Below, one piece after another: positions 36,611 to 46,586 of a stretch of 64,000 bases of DNA. Position 1 is the first letter of the stretch. Every line of letters begins with the position of its first letter. The position numbers and the translations under genes were made by a program. The notes below the pieces were generated by a model. That model made no database searches, had not been told where the DNA came from, and saw nothing but the letters and a program-made list of their open reading frames with translations. Origin of the DNA: Chitinophaga rhizophila (lineage in GTDB: Bacteria > Bacteroidota > Bacteroidia > Chitinophagales > Chitinophagaceae); the NCBI RefSeq assembly GCF_019492185.1, contig NZ_JAICCF010000004.1, positions 496,001-560,000 on the forward strand, read 5' to 3'.

Positions 36611-37975
36611 ATGAGAACGCCCATCCCTCTATTACAATCAATGATTGTAACCTGCCTCCTATTGGGAGCGCTGAGCTGCAGAAAAGAAGATACTGTAGCT
36701 GATCTGAACCTGTCACCTGAAACGCTTACTGCTGCCAAAGCCCAGGGCCATGCCCGACAATTTACCCTGGTACCCGACGCTAATGGCCGGCTGATTATCG
36801 ACAATGCGGATAACACCTACCAACCAGGCGACATTCTTAATCTCCAAGGCGATTTTAAGGCTGTACTCATCTCCAATATGAGCGGCAAATCCAATGCGCC
36901 TATCATTATTCAGAATCTCGCTGAACATGTTGTAACTATCGGGAACCCATCCTGGAACGGCGGCGAGTTCCCCGTTGCCTTTGTGCTCTGGAATTGCCAT
37001 TATATCAAATTACGTGGGCAATCCGGCAGGGAATCGCTCGTGATCAATGGTTCGACTCAACCGGCCCGGGAAGCCTATTATGACCTGCAAATAGGCAATA
37101 AATCAGACAATATTGAGATCAGTAACCTGACTATTAAAGACGGCGGTAATGGTATTGTTGCCAAGACAGATCCTGCCAAAGGCGATCCTGGTACCGTACA
37201 CCCCAATCTCATCATGCATAACCTGTCTATACATGATGTAAATATCTCCAATACACAGAATGAAGGTATGTACATCGGACACACAGCTACCTACTGGGAC
37301 CTGTCATCCAATACGCCATTTTATGGCTCTCCTGACGGAGCCGCGAAAGGACATCAATATGTACAGCCTGCGATGTGGAACAATGTAAAAATCTATAACT
37401 GTAATGTTTCGCAGACAGGCCTGGATGGTATACAGACTGCCGCCATCAATCAACTGGAAATTACCCGTAATGAGGTGTCCCATTGGGCATTGCTGCGCAA
37501 CGCTGCACACAATGGCGGTATACTGATTGGCGGACGAACAACTAACACCCGGGTATACAGAAACTATGTGCATGACGGATGGGGTGAGCTCTGCCAGTTC
37601 TATGGCTCTGGAGAGAACGGTGCCCGTCACTTTATACATAACAATGTATTTGCCAACAATGAATCTGACGGCATCAGTGTAAGGGGTAGCCATAATGCGT
37701 TAGTATGGATCGGGGCTAACACCATTGCCAATACAGGCGGCAATAATATACGGCTTAATGGCTATACCGGCATGAAGGTAGCCCAATTCGTCTATAACAA
37801 CACGCTGGTAGCGCCCCATAAAGGCCGGGGAACGATCTATGAAAAGTTCTATATCTATACAGAAGAAGGGGCTGCTGCTAAAGAAGGGAACGGCATGTAT
37901 ACTAACAAGAAGTACCCATCCCTCGAAAAAGCAAATATCAGCAGTGAAAACCTGCGCCAACGCGTGAATATATAA
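36611..37975 (+). CDS. Right-handed beta-helix lipoprotein, possible polysaccharide lyase
   Basis: This 454-residue protein has a signal peptide and lipobox (LGALSCRK, Cys23). It has successive parallel beta-helix coils: IIIQNLAEHVVTIGNP, IEISNLTIKDGGNGIVA, HNLSIHDVNISNTQNEGMYIGHT, VKIYNCNVSQTGLDGIQTAA, RNYVHDGWGELCQFYG, and NNVFANNESDGISVRGS. The fold is that of pectate lyases and poly-uronate lyases, but no lyase calcium/arginine site could be assigned by eye. It lies after an AraC regulator and before the PHP-like hydrolase, which suggests a small glycan or sugar-acid cluster. Confidence 0.8.
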   Translation: MRTPIPLLQSMIVTCLLLGALSCRKEDTVADLNLSPETLTAAKAQGHARQFTLVPDANGRLIIDNADNTYQPGDILNLQGDFKAVLISNMSGKSNAPIIIQNLAEHVVTIGNPSWNGGEFPVAFVLWNCHYIKLRGQSGRESLVINGSTQPAREAYYDLQIGNKSDNIEISNLTIKDGGNGIVAKTDPAKGDPGTVHPNLIMHNLSIHDVNISNTQNEGMYIGHTATYWDLSSNTPFYGSPDGAAKGHQYVQPAMWNNVKIYNCNVSQTGLDGIQTAAINQLEITRNEVSHWALLRNAAHNGGILIGGRTTNTRVYRNYVHDGWGELCQFYGSGENGARHFIHNNVFANNESDGISVRGSHNALVWIGANTIANTGGNNIRLNGYTGMKVAQFVYNNTLVAPHKGRGTIYEKFYIYTEEGAAAKEGNGMYTNKKYPSLEKANISSENLRQRVNI

Positions 37976-37987
37976 TGATCAGTACCT

Positions 37988-38041
37988 GTATTGCGCAATA
38001 CCGCTTTCAATAACAGTTGATAAGTTGGTATTGCGCAATTG
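37988..38041. promoter_or_regulatory. Pair of 14-bp palindromic operator-like sites
   Basis: GTATTGCGCAATAC at 37988-38001 is a perfect palindrome. GTATTGCGCAATTG at 38028-38041 repeats its first 12 bases. They are 40 bases apart, close to four helical turns, and 72-125 bases before the ATG of the PHP-like gene. A -7-like TATCTTGG lies between them and that gene, near 38088. This is a good candidate for a site bound by two dimers of a regulator. Confidence 0.6.
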
Positions 38042-38112
38042 TATTTTATACCATTATTCCCTTCCTATTTCTCACTTGTTACCTTATCTTGGAGCGAACA
38101 TAAATTCACGTA

Positions 38113-40179
38113 ATGAAGCTCCACTTATTACCCATCATTCCACTATTCATCTCTGTTTTTGCCATGGCCCAGGTAAAAGTAGATATGAAAGGCTACAAGC
38201 CGGACAACGGTACCCACGTTACTCAACAAGGACAATTGCTGACTCTCTCGTGGCCTGCCGGCAATGCACAACAAGGCCGGGTGGTGCTCGACCTTTCCCA
38301 GGAACGCCCGCTATTCAAAACAATGTCACTGAACGGGAAAGAGATCTCTGCCGGTATAGACCCTGCCTTTGTCATGACGGTCGGCAAACGCGACCTACTG
38401 TCGCAAAACGGCTGGAATATCTTCTTTGATAAAGTACCCAACCGGCCCTATGAGACCTACCCGTTATCCGTCAGGAAAACAACTGTCAGCGTCAGAACAG
38501 AAGGCAGCCGCACCATAGCCAGTGTCGGTCCGGTTACGGCCGAGAAGTTCTCAGGCACCCTGGAAGTGACCCTGTATAATGGAAGTCCGCTGTTAAATAT
38601 TGCCGCGGTCATCAGTACTGACGCCCCTGCCAAAGCCATCGTGTTTGATGCAGGTATGGTTAGTACGACTCCGGACTGGCAGCATATATCCTGGATGAGC
38701 ACCGGAGATAGTCTCCGGCAGGTCAAAGTCGCCCAGGCAGATACCGCCCGCCACCAGGCGGTGAAGTACAGAGCTATCGCTGCCAGCGGCAAACAAGGTA
38801 CGCTGACTGTCTTCCCCCCTCCTCACCAATACTTTTATCCGCTGGACGAAGCCTTTAACCTCGACTTTACCTGGTACGGCAACCGCTACCGCAAGCTGGT
38901 TAACGGGTATGGTATAGGCATCAGGCAGGAACTGCAGGGCGACCGCCGATTCGTACCCTGGTTCAATGCTCCTCCGGGTACCCAACAAAGACTGAACTTC
39001 TTCTGCCTGCTCAGCGAGCAGAAGGATACTGCGGCATTTACGGCACTAAAAGCCTTTACGCGTGCTGACCGGTATGCATCTCTTCCCGGATTCAAAACCA
39101 TGTCGAGTCATTTTCACAATGAGTTCGTCATGAACGTGATCATGGCAGGCAAACCTGTACCGGAAAAGCCTGAGTTTGTGCAGGTTTTTAAGGATATGGG
39201 CGTAGACATTGTACACCTGGGAGAGTTTCATTATACTGCCGATCCCCGAGGTCCGGACGAGAAGCGACTACCACAGCTGAAAGCCTTGTTTGAGCTTTGT
39301 GAAAAGCAATCAGACGAACAATTCCTGCTATTACCAGGGGAAGAACCTAATGAGTTCTTTGGCGGGCATTGGTTGAATATCTTCCCTCGTCCGGTATACT
39401 GGGTCATGTCCCGTAAACCGGAGCAGCCTTACAAGGAAAATAAACCGGGTTATGGCACTGTATACCACATCGGGAACAAAGCCGAGATGCTGCAGTTGCT
39501 AAAGGATGAACAGGGACTGGCCTGGACAGCACATCCACGTACAAAAGGCTCGGTAAATACACCCGATATCTATAACCACGAGGATTTCTTCCGTTCAGAC
39601 CGGTTTATGGGCGCTGCCTGGAAAGCGATGCCAGCAGATCTATCTCAACCCCGATTGGGTAAAAGAGTCCTCGATCTGATGGATGACATGAATAACTGGG
39701 GCGTGCGCAAGACAGTGATCGCAGAGGCAGACCTGTTCACCATTACACGTCATAATGAGATGTATGCCCATATGAACGTCAACTACCTGATGCTGGATGC
39801 TCTTCCAGGCTATAAAGACAGCTGGCTGCCAGTGCTGGATGCTATGCAAAAGGGGCGCTTTTTCAGTAGTACAGGTGAAGTACTAATGCCTTCTCTGAAG
39901 GTAAACGGTAAAGCTCCTGGAGACAGCGTACAGCTTCCGGCAAATGGCATGGCGAATATCGAACTCACGCTTCAATGGACATTCCCCATGAACTTTGTCG
40001 AAATTATCTCTGGAGATGGAGAGAAAGTATATAGAGAAAAGATCACACTTACAGATACACAAGCATTTGGCATGAAAACCTTCCGCATGAACAGCAAGCT
40101 ATCCGGTAGAAAATGGGTACGTGTTGAAGCGTGGGATGTAGCAGCAAACGGCGCTTTTAGTCAGACGTTCTGGTTATAA
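38113..40179 (+). CDS. Exported PHP-like (CehA/McbA-type) metallohydrolase
   Basis: This 688-residue protein has a signal peptide (MKLHLLPIIPLFISVFAMAQ). About residues 20-330 form beta-sandwich domains. The catalytic part from about 335 has SSHFHNEFV, GVDIVHLGEFHYTADPRGPDEKRL, LLPGEEPNEFFGGHW, AWTAHPRTKGSVN and VIAEADLFTI, the His/Asp/Glu clusters of PHP-type metal sites as in the CehA/McbA group. A C-terminal beta domain follows (about 600-688). It probably hydrolyses an ester, phosphoester or similar bond outside the cytoplasm. The substrate is unknown. Two palindromic sites precede it. Confidence 0.75.
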   Translation: MKLHLLPIIPLFISVFAMAQVKVDMKGYKPDNGTHVTQQGQLLTLSWPAGNAQQGRVVLDLSQERPLFKTMSLNGKEISAGIDPAFVMTVGKRDLLSQNGWNIFFDKVPNRPYETYPLSVRKTTVSVRTEGSRTIASVGPVTAEKFSGTLEVTLYNGSPLLNIAAVISTDAPAKAIVFDAGMVSTTPDWQHISWMSTGDSLRQVKVAQADTARHQAVKYRAIAASGKQGTLTVFPPPHQYFYPLDEAFNLDFTWYGNRYRKLVNGYGIGIRQELQGDRRFVPWFNAPPGTQQRLNFFCLLSEQKDTAAFTALKAFTRADRYASLPGFKTMSSHFHNEFVMNVIMAGKPVPEKPEFVQVFKDMGVDIVHLGEFHYTADPRGPDEKRLPQLKALFELCEKQSDEQFLLLPGEEPNEFFGGHWLNIFPRPVYWVMSRKPEQPYKENKPGYGTVYHIGNKAEMLQLLKDEQGLAWTAHPRTKGSVNTPDIYNHEDFFRSDRFMGAAWKAMPADLSQPRLGKRVLDLMDDMNNWGVRKTVIAEADLFTITRHNEMYAHMNVNYLMLDALPGYKDSWLPVLDAMQKGRFFSSTGEVLMPSLKVNGKAPGDSVQLPANGMANIELTLQWTFPMNFVEIISGDGEKVYREKITLTDTQAFGMKTFRMNSKLSGRKWVRVEAWDVAANGAFSQTFWL

Positions 40180-40267
40180 AACTATACCGGTAGCAGCAAA
40201 TCAAGATGCCTGTAAAACTATTACAGCTAATATCAGATCACTACATCAAACATTAACGCCTGGTCTT

Positions 40268-40972
40268 ATGTCATTGTCACATGAAATATATGCGGACCCG
40301 TTATTCGCCGCACAATACGCCTCCATGATCACTGACAATCCATGGAACGCCTGTTACGAGCGGCCTGCCAGCCTGTCACTGTTGCCGGATGCGCTTCAGG
40401 GCAAACGGTTACTGGACGCAGGATGTGGGCCGGGAATCGTGACCCGGATGCTTATAGACAGGCAGGCTGTCGTTACTGCTATTGATTACAGCCCGGAAAT
40501 GGTGGCACTGACGAACGCCCGGACGGGTCATCGCGCTATTGCAAGCGTACATGACCTGAATAACGGACTACCACAGTTTACCGATGCTGCCTTTGATATC
40601 ATCTATTGCTCTCTTGTGATACACTACCTGGACGACCTTCCGCATGTATTCAGTGAGTTCGCACGGGTTCTGTCGCCCGGCGGACTCCTGATCTTTTCCA
40701 CAGACCATCCGCAGAGTCCAGACATGTTAAATAAACAATTAACAGGCAAAGAAAAGATCTCTGTATACTGGTCAGGCTTTGATGTACACATGGACATCTA
40801 CCAGCGACCATGGGCAGAGATAGAACAGGCATTGCAACAGAATGGCTTCAAGATGGATATGGCCATTACGCCAACACCAACGGCAGATTGTGAGCTGTTG
40901 TATCCGAAGGAATATGCGTTCCTGAAAGCAAACCCACATTTTATTTGTGTGAGGGCGCACAAGCTGGATTAG
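40268..40972 (+). CDS. Class I SAM-dependent methyltransferase
   Basis: This 234-residue soluble protein has the SAM-binding motif I LLDAGCGPGI at about 48-57, motif II VTAIDYSPEMVALTNAR, motif IV AAFDIIYCSLVIHYLDDL, and FARVLSPGGLLIFSTDHP. This is the UbiE/Methyltransf_11 style. The substrate cannot be inferred. It lies alone between the PHP-like gene and a convergent receiver gene. Confidence 0.88.
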   Translation: MSLSHEIYADPLFAAQYASMITDNPWNACYERPASLSLLPDALQGKRLLDAGCGPGIVTRMLIDRQAVVTAIDYSPEMVALTNARTGHRAIASVHDLNNGLPQFTDAAFDIIYCSLVIHYLDDLPHVFSEFARVLSPGGLLIFSTDHPQSPDMLNKQLTGKEKISVYWSGFDVHMDIYQRPWAEIEQALQQNGFKMDMAITPTPTADCELLYPKEYAFLKANPHFICVRAHKLD

Positions 40973-41022
40973 ATGGCATACAAGGTTAACAAGTTACGCG
41001 ACTCCAGGCTGGCAATTTATAC

Positions 41023-41379
41023 TTATTGGCTGGTAAATTTGTCAATAGTTTCCCGCAAGGACTGTAAAGTAAATGGCTTGGCGATAGATGCATCTGCGCC
41101 AGCCATCTCTGCAAGCTCGCCGATATTCGGGCTGGCAGAGAGGATAATGACGGGCGTGTTATTATAAATATCGCTTGCTTTAATGAACCGGCATAGATCC
41201 AGGCCGTCGGTACCGGCAATATTCTTATCCAGCATGAAGATATCCGGAACGACGACCTGGTTTTCCAGAATCACCTTACCCGAACTGTATGCAAACAGCT
41301 TGTATCGGTCAGGGTCCAGTATCAGGGAGAATACATCCCGGATGGCACTATCGTCTTCAATCAGCACTATCTTTTTCAT
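41023..41379 (-). CDS. Single-domain response regulator (receiver), downstream copy
   Basis: This 118-residue protein is a receiver domain only. The acidic pair EDD (8-10), the phospho-acceptor Asp in FMLDKN (about residue 53), the Ser in ILSAS and the Lys in KPF are all present. It lies 6 bases after the giant hybrid kinase gene, so it is the natural phosphate acceptor of that kinase. It is paralogous to the receiver at 46587-46970, sharing GLDxCRFIKxS and LRET. It has no output domain. Confidence 0.9.
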   Translation of the reverse strand: MKKIVLIEDDSAIRDVFSLILDPDRYKLFAYSSGKVILENQVVVPDIFMLDKNIAGTDGLDLCRFIKASDIYNNTPVIILSASPNIGELAEMAGADASIAKPFTLQSLRETIDKFTSQ

Positions 41380-41385
41380 TAGTTT

Positions 41386-44300
41386 TTATTTTGTAGGGTA
41401 GTGTAATGAGAAGTAGGAACCTTTTCCTGGTTGACTCTCCACATTTATTGTACCCTGATGTCTCTGAATGATCTGTGCAGAAATGTACAAACCCAGGCCC
41501 ATTCCGGGAAATGTATCAAAGTTGTCTGTAGTAACCCGATAAAATCTATCAAATATTTTACTGAGGTGCTCTTCAGAAATACCATATCCTTCGTCCCGCA
41601 CTCCTACCTTGATGCCTTCATTTTCCCACTGTGTAACAATTTGGATTGTTGTACCGGCAGGAGAATATTTTATAGCGTTTGTCAATAAATTAGTAATAAC
41701 CTGTCCTATACGTTCCGTATCTGCTTTAATAAGCGGCAGGTCTGCCTGCTGCAACACCAGCTGATGATCGCTGGTACGTTTGATCTCTTCTACTCTCTCG
41801 GCCACCAACTTATTGATATCTGTTTCTTTAAAGGATAGCTTCAACTGTCCTTCGGATACCCTGGTTGTATCCAGCAACATATTAATGAGCAGTGTTAAGC
41901 GGTCTATCTGTCCGTTCATCCGCTGCAGCAGATCTCCTTCTTCATCGTTACCTGCCACCTGCATCTTTTCATATACCAGCTCAGCATAGGCTTTCAGACT
42001 GGTAATAGGCGTTTTCAGTTCATGACTGGCCACGCCAATAAACTCTTCTCTGATCCTTAGCAGGTTTCTAAGTCTGTGTTCACTTAAACGCAAGGCTTGT
42101 TCTGCCTGTGCGCGTTCACCTGTTTCGATATACCAGGATATAATAATAGCTGCAGCATGTGTAATGACGCCCGCCAGTTCAAGTTCCCTTGGTTGCGGTT
42201 TCCGTGGTTGCCTGTAATACATGGCAAAGGTTCCCAGTACGGGTCCGCCGATGGTTTTCACCGGAAACGACCAACAAGCACGAAAATCATGCTTCCTGGA
42301 CACCTGCAGCCATTCTGTCCAGCGGGGTTCATCTTCCAGATCGGGAGTAATCACAGGCTCTCCGGTATGCATGCACAGCCCACAGGCAAGGGAGTCAGCG
42401 CCTATCTTAAAATCTTTAACATCCTGACCATATTCCTCACTCATACCCACCACCAGGTGAAGGCCATCTGCACCTGAAGGTGCCATGTAAAAGGCTGCAC
42501 GCGCTTCACCGTCTCCGTATTGCGTCACCGTTTTAACCAGGGCAGCCAGTGCTACCGACAGTGGACGTCCACTCATCGCTGCCTGAAAAGCCTCCTTCTG
42601 ACCATTCAGCCATGCCTCATTCTCCCGTAGTATTATTTCGGCCTTCTTATGCTCTGTCATGTCGATGAAGGTCATCACTACTCCATTGATACGGTCTTCT
42701 TCTGTACGATATGGTAATATCCGCATCAGGAAAACCCGGCCATCAGTCGCATTCACTTCCCGTTCTATCGTCTGCAATTTATCCAGCACGACTTCTGCAT
42801 CTGTAATAATACTATCATAGCTGAGTTTATTGGTGATATCCGAGAGAGGCCTTCCTATATCATTGGGGATGAGATTGAACACTGTGCGGGAAGGTGGTGT
42901 AAACAATGCCACCCTCAGACTTCGGTCCAGGAATATAGTACCTATTTCACCAGAGTTGATCAGGTTTTGCAGGTTATTGCTGGCAAGTGTTGTTTCGTCC
43001 ACCTTGACCTTCAGTTCCTGGTTGACAGTGCGCAGTTCTTCATTGATAGACTGCAGTTCTTCCTTGCTGGTTTCCAGTTCCTCTGCGGAAGAACGTAGTT
43101 CCTCATTCATCGCCTGCAGTTCTTCATTGGAGGCTTTCAGTTCCTCCTGCTGAAACTCATGTTGTTCTACAGAAGGCCGCAGTTGCGCCTTCAGGCGTAT
43201 TAATTCTTCTTCCAGCTGCCGGGCTACCGGCTCGTCAGATGACAGAATCACTTCCTGCTCGGGCACTTCTTCCGCGCTACGCTCAAATATTACCAGTATC
43301 AATCCATTGGAAACATTTCCTTGTCTGAATACCGGGCGGATATGAATATTGATATTTTCTGACTTTCCGTCGATGCTAACTCTTAGTCCTCTCGCCTCTA
43401 CCGCTGTCTGACGCTGTACTGCCTGATAGAGGGCGGAACGAAGTTCAAGGCGCAATTCCTGCCGTACCAGCTTCAGTAGATTCTGCGTTGGCTCGCCGCC
43501 GGCCATCTGTAGAAATTTCCCTGCCTGTTCAGACAAATGCAGAATATCATATTCTTCATTGATGACCATAGACGGCGGAGCATATTCCTCCAGGAGGCGC
43601 TGATGCAGGTCATGAATCATAATGCGCTCGCGCGTTCTGCTGTCGTGATTGATGGCCGCCTGCCTGACTACGGGTTCAGAAAACTTAAAGTTGGGCAAGG
43701 ATTCCGGTACCGGGTAGCTGCTTTGTGCGATCCGTTTTGACTGAAAGATATGAAACTCCCTGTTGAAGGCCGTATACAGATCGCTGGCGCTTTCTGCTGA
43801 TTCAGAGAGACCCAGTACCAGGTATCCTCCGGGCTTCAGGGCGAAGTGGAATGTTTCCATCACCCGTTCCTGCGCCGTATGATTTAAGTATATCAGTACA
43901 TTTCTGCAAGACACCATGTCCAGGTGAGAAAATGGTGGATCTTTGAGAAAATTATGCCCTGCAAACAGAATCGTTTCACGTATTTCCCTTTTTATCCGGT
44001 AGCCTTCGCCTTCCTTGTTAAAGAACCGCCGGAGGCGTTCGGGAGATACATCTGCTGCATCATTCAGGGTATAATACCCTTCCCTGGCCACACTGATGGC
44101 TGCTTCGTCTATGTCTGTTGCAAAGATCTGTATTTTAGGATCATCGATAGAGCCCATGGCCTTCTCGGCAAATAACATGGCCAGCGAGTAAGCTTCTTCT
44201 CCTGTCGCGCAACCTGCAATCCATACCCTTACGTGATTCTCCGACTTCCTTTTCTGTAAGATGGCCGGTACCACTTCCCGCTCCAATACTTCAAAGGCTT

Positions 44301-45210
44301 TTTTATCCCGGAAGAAGTTAGTGACAGAGATCAGCAGATCTTTCAGCAATGCCGTCACCTCGTCAGGGTTATGTTGTAAATAAGCCGCGTAAGCCTGTAA
44401 GGTATTCAGGTTCCGGATGTTAATACGCCGTTCAATCCGGCGCAGCAAGGTAGGCCGCTTGTAGTTTGTAAAATCATGCCCGGTGCGTAACCGCAGATGT
44501 GCAAACACCTCCCGCAACGCATGTTGCTCATCTTCCGCTCTTTTTTCACTATCTACCGGTATCTGTACGGAGCCCAGGCTTAGTTTATACGCTATGATCT
44601 TTTCAGGTATCTCTGTTACGGGTAATATATCATCCACAAGGGCGGTCGCGATGGCATTCCTCGGCATTTCATTGAACTCCGCTTCCCGGGGGTTCTGAAC
44701 AAATGCCGCTCCGCCACACTCTTTGATGCGCTTCAGTCCCATAGAGCCATTTGCGCCTGTACCGGATAAGATAACACAGACAGCCCTGGGACCCATTGAA
44801 TTGGCGAGGGTGCGAAAGAAGATATCTACCGGAGCTCTCCGTTCTTCCATGCCGGCATATTCAGATACCATAATATAGTTGTCAGACATGATCAGGTGAT
44901 GATCAGGTGGAACAACATATACCTGGTTGGCCTGTACTTTAGTCTTTTCCGTTACCCAGGTAACTGGCAAGGCTGTGGCCTGTTGCAGTATGCCGGTGAG
45001 TTTACTATCATGGTCAGGAGAAAGATGCAGGATGACTACATATGCCATGCCAGGGTTAGCAGGAACATTTTCAAAGAATGATTGCAGCGCCCGTACACCT
45101 CCTGCGGAAGCGCCGATAGCTACGACCAGCAGATCATCTTTGTCAGGTCTGCCTGCTAAAATATTTTCTTTATCCTGGTTATACTCCATTGTGTTCATAA
45201 GATTATACAA
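41386..45210 (-). CDS. CheB-CheR-PAS-GAF-histidine kinase hybrid
   Basis: This protein has up to 1274 residues; the start at 45198 (MNTMEYNQ) is an alternative. Domains in order: CheB methylesterase (GASAGG near 32, LSGTGANGSMG, about 25-200); CheR methyltransferase (SVTNFFRD near 298, FATDIDEAAISVAREGYY, about 220-480); a region with PAS character; a long coiled coil rich in EEL/NEEL repeats (about 650-725); a PAS domain with FNLIPNDIGRP (about 735-850); GAF (about 885-1030); HisKA with SHELKTPIT, its His at about 1063; and HATPase with NLLTNAIKYSP, DEGYGIS and GMGLGLYIS to the end. No receiver domain is fused. It would sense a signal, autophosphorylate and pass phosphate to a neighbouring receiver. 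The targets of its CheB and CheR parts are unknown because no chemoreceptor is near. Confidence 0.93.
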   Translation of the reverse strand: MYNLMNTMEYNQDKENILAGRPDKDDLLVVAIGASAGGVRALQSFFENVPANPGMAYVVILHLSPDHDSKLTGILQQATALPVTWVTEKTKVQANQVYVVPPDHHLIMSDNYIMVSEYAGMEERRAPVDIFFRTLANSMGPRAVCVILSGTGANGSMGLKRIKECGGAAFVQNPREAEFNEMPRNAIATALVDDILPVTEIPEKIIAYKLSLGSVQIPVDSEKRAEDEQHALREVFAHLRLRTGHDFTNYKRPTLLRRIERRINIRNLNTLQAYAAYLQHNPDEVTALLKDLLISVTNFFRDKKAFEVLEREVVPAILQKRKSENHVRVWIAGCATGEEAYSLAMLFAEKAMGSIDDPKIQIFATDIDEAAISVAREGYYTLNDAADVSPERLRRFFNKEGEGYRIKREIRETILFAGHNFLKDPPFSHLDMVSCRNVLIYLNHTAQERVMETFHFALKPGGYLVLGLSESAESASDLYTAFNREFHIFQSKRIAQSSYPVPESLPNFKFSEPVVRQAAINHDSRTRERIMIHDLHQRLLEEYAPPSMVINEEYDILHLSEQAGKFLQMAGGEPTQNLLKLVRQELRLELRSALYQAVQRQTAVEARGLRVSIDGKSENINIHIRPVFRQGNVSNGLILVIFERSAEEVPEQEVILSSDEPVARQLEEELIRLKAQLRPSVEQHEFQQEELKASNEELQAMNEELRSSAEELETSKEELQSINEELRTVNQELKVKVDETTLASNNLQNLINSGEIGTIFLDRSLRVALFTPPSRTVFNLIPNDIGRPLSDITNKLSYDSIITDAEVVLDKLQTIEREVNATDGRVFLMRILPYRTEEDRINGVVMTFIDMTEHKKAEIILRENEAWLNGQKEAFQAAMSGRPLSVALAALVKTVTQYGDGEARAAFYMAPSGADGLHLVVGMSEEYGQDVKDFKIGADSLACGLCMHTGEPVITPDLEDEPRWTEWLQVSRKHDFRACWSFPVKTIGGPVLGTFAMYYRQPRKPQPRELELAGVITHAAAIIISWYIETGERAQAEQALRLSEHRLRNLLRIREEFIGVASHELKTPITSLKAYAELVYEKMQVAGNDEEGDLLQRMNGQIDRLTLLINMLLDTTRVSEGQLKLSFKETDINKLVAERVEEIKRTSDHQLVLQQADLPLIKADTERIGQVITNLLTNAIKYSPAGTTIQIVTQWENEGIKVGVRDEGYGISEEHLSKIFDRFYRVTTDNFDTFPGMGLGLYISAQIIQRHQGTINVESQPGKGSYFSLHYPTK

Positions 45211-45254
45211 ACATAAGCTTTTTGCATTCCATTCATCATTGAAGCGTGGGCTGA

Positions 45255-46298
45255 TCAGGACAGGTGTTCATCCCTGGCCTGCTCTTTTATTTCTTCTGCT
45301 GTAGGCTGATCATGACTAAATACAGCCTTCCTGATCAATACGGATCGTTCCATGGCTTCTCTTCCTTTGCGGAAATACATGGCAGCTAGTTTTGCCTGGT
45401 TGGCCTCAGCAAAATGATCGCCCATATGATTGAGCAGCAAAGCGCTTTCCTGCACGTTACGGATGGCATTCCATAATGATTCCTCTATGTTTTCGGTGAT
45501 GCCTGCCAGTAAACTTTCGGCGGTAAAGGCATGTCCTGTATGACAACGGAAACGGATACGTCCTCCTTCACGCAGTGCTGATAATACGCCATGACATTCC
45601 GGACAGGTATATGTTGTGAGCTCGCCTGCATTGAAGACACTTCTGCTTACTACGCTGTCTTCCATGGCTATCGCCACTTCTTTCTGCAACATCTTCTTAT
45701 GATTAGCAGGTAGTTGTTCTTCTATGGCCACATCATCTTTTACCAGGCGGGTAAGTAATAAGCCAATCTCGTGCACGGGCAACACGTAATCTACATCAAC
45801 TGCATCCATTGTTGTCTTTGGCATAGAAGGAACCTCTGCATCGGAAGGGTCCTGGACGATGGCCAGTCCTCCCTGTTGTTTGATAGCCCACATGCCGGCA
45901 GCACCATCATCCAGTGCACCGGATAATTCAATACCAATCACACGCGGCCCATATGCCAGTGCAGCCGAGCGGAATAACGGATCGATGGCGGGACGGAAGC
46001 GATTCTCTTTTGGACCTCTGGTAACTCTTATATAGCCATTTTCCAGCAGCAGGTGCCGGTCTGGCGGTGCGACATAAATATGATTTTCGCTGATCAACTC
46101 ACCATCCAAGGCCTGAGTAGCAGGCAGTGTTCCCAACATATTCAGCACATGCGGCAGGATCCCTGTGGTATTGGCCGACATGTGCCACACGACAAAGATG
46201 GAAGCTGCGAGGTCGGCCGGCAGGTCAGCCACTATGCGCTTGATCGCATCAAATCCACCAGCAGATGCTCCGATCACAATTATATTTCTTTTATCCAT
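45255..46298 (-). CDS. Stand-alone CheB-type methylesterase with C-terminal zinc ribbon
   Basis: This 347-residue protein begins directly with the CheB catalytic domain (IVIGASAGGFDAI, HMSANTTGILPHVL, VAPPDRHLLL, LSGALDDGAAG, Ser, His and Asp present) and has no receiver. The C-terminal part contains CPECHGVL ... RFRCHTGH, a likely zinc-binding ribbon, then helices. This architecture occurs in Bacteroidota beside hybrid CheB/CheR kinases. It lies 44 bases upstream of the hybrid kinase gene on the same strand. Confidence 0.9.
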   Translation of the reverse strand: MDKRNIIVIGASAGGFDAIKRIVADLPADLAASIFVVWHMSANTTGILPHVLNMLGTLPATQALDGELISENHIYVAPPDRHLLLENGYIRVTRGPKENRFRPAIDPLFRSAALAYGPRVIGIELSGALDDGAAGMWAIKQQGGLAIVQDPSDAEVPSMPKTTMDAVDVDYVLPVHEIGLLLTRLVKDDVAIEEQLPANHKKMLQKEVAIAMEDSVVSRSVFNAGELTTYTCPECHGVLSALREGGRIRFRCHTGHAFTAESLLAGITENIEESLWNAIRNVQESALLLNHMGDHFAEANQAKLAAMYFRKGREAMERSVLIRKAVFSHDQPTAEEIKEQARDEHLS

Positions 46299-46539
46299 AA
46301 GTCAACTTATTAATGGTGATCCGGCACGGCGCGACATACCGGTTAAACAACGCGCTATATACATCACACAATTACCATGCTGTAGAATGTTAAGAGAAAA
46401 TCAGTGCATAGGAATAATTACCGGCTTGGCTACACAGGTTAGCTATTCAATCACTCTTACCAGGTGATTAAAGAAAACAATAATCAGAATAGTGCTAAAT
46501 AAAAGAGATGATATCTTAAGATGATAATAGAAACCATAG

Positions 46540-46555
46540 CCGCTGTGGTCAGCGG
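46540..46555 (-). terminator. Possible terminator after upstream receiver gene
   Basis: CCGCTG-TGGT-CAGCGG, a 6-base stem with a tetraloop, lies 31 bases past the stop of the receiver gene at 46587. On the minus strand it is followed by CTATGGTTTC. It sits in the 288-base gap 46299-46586, which has no gene, and suggests the receiver may be transcribed apart from cheB. Confidence 0.4.
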
Positions 46556-46586
46556 TGCGCACTTAGGTACAGAATATCATCCACTA

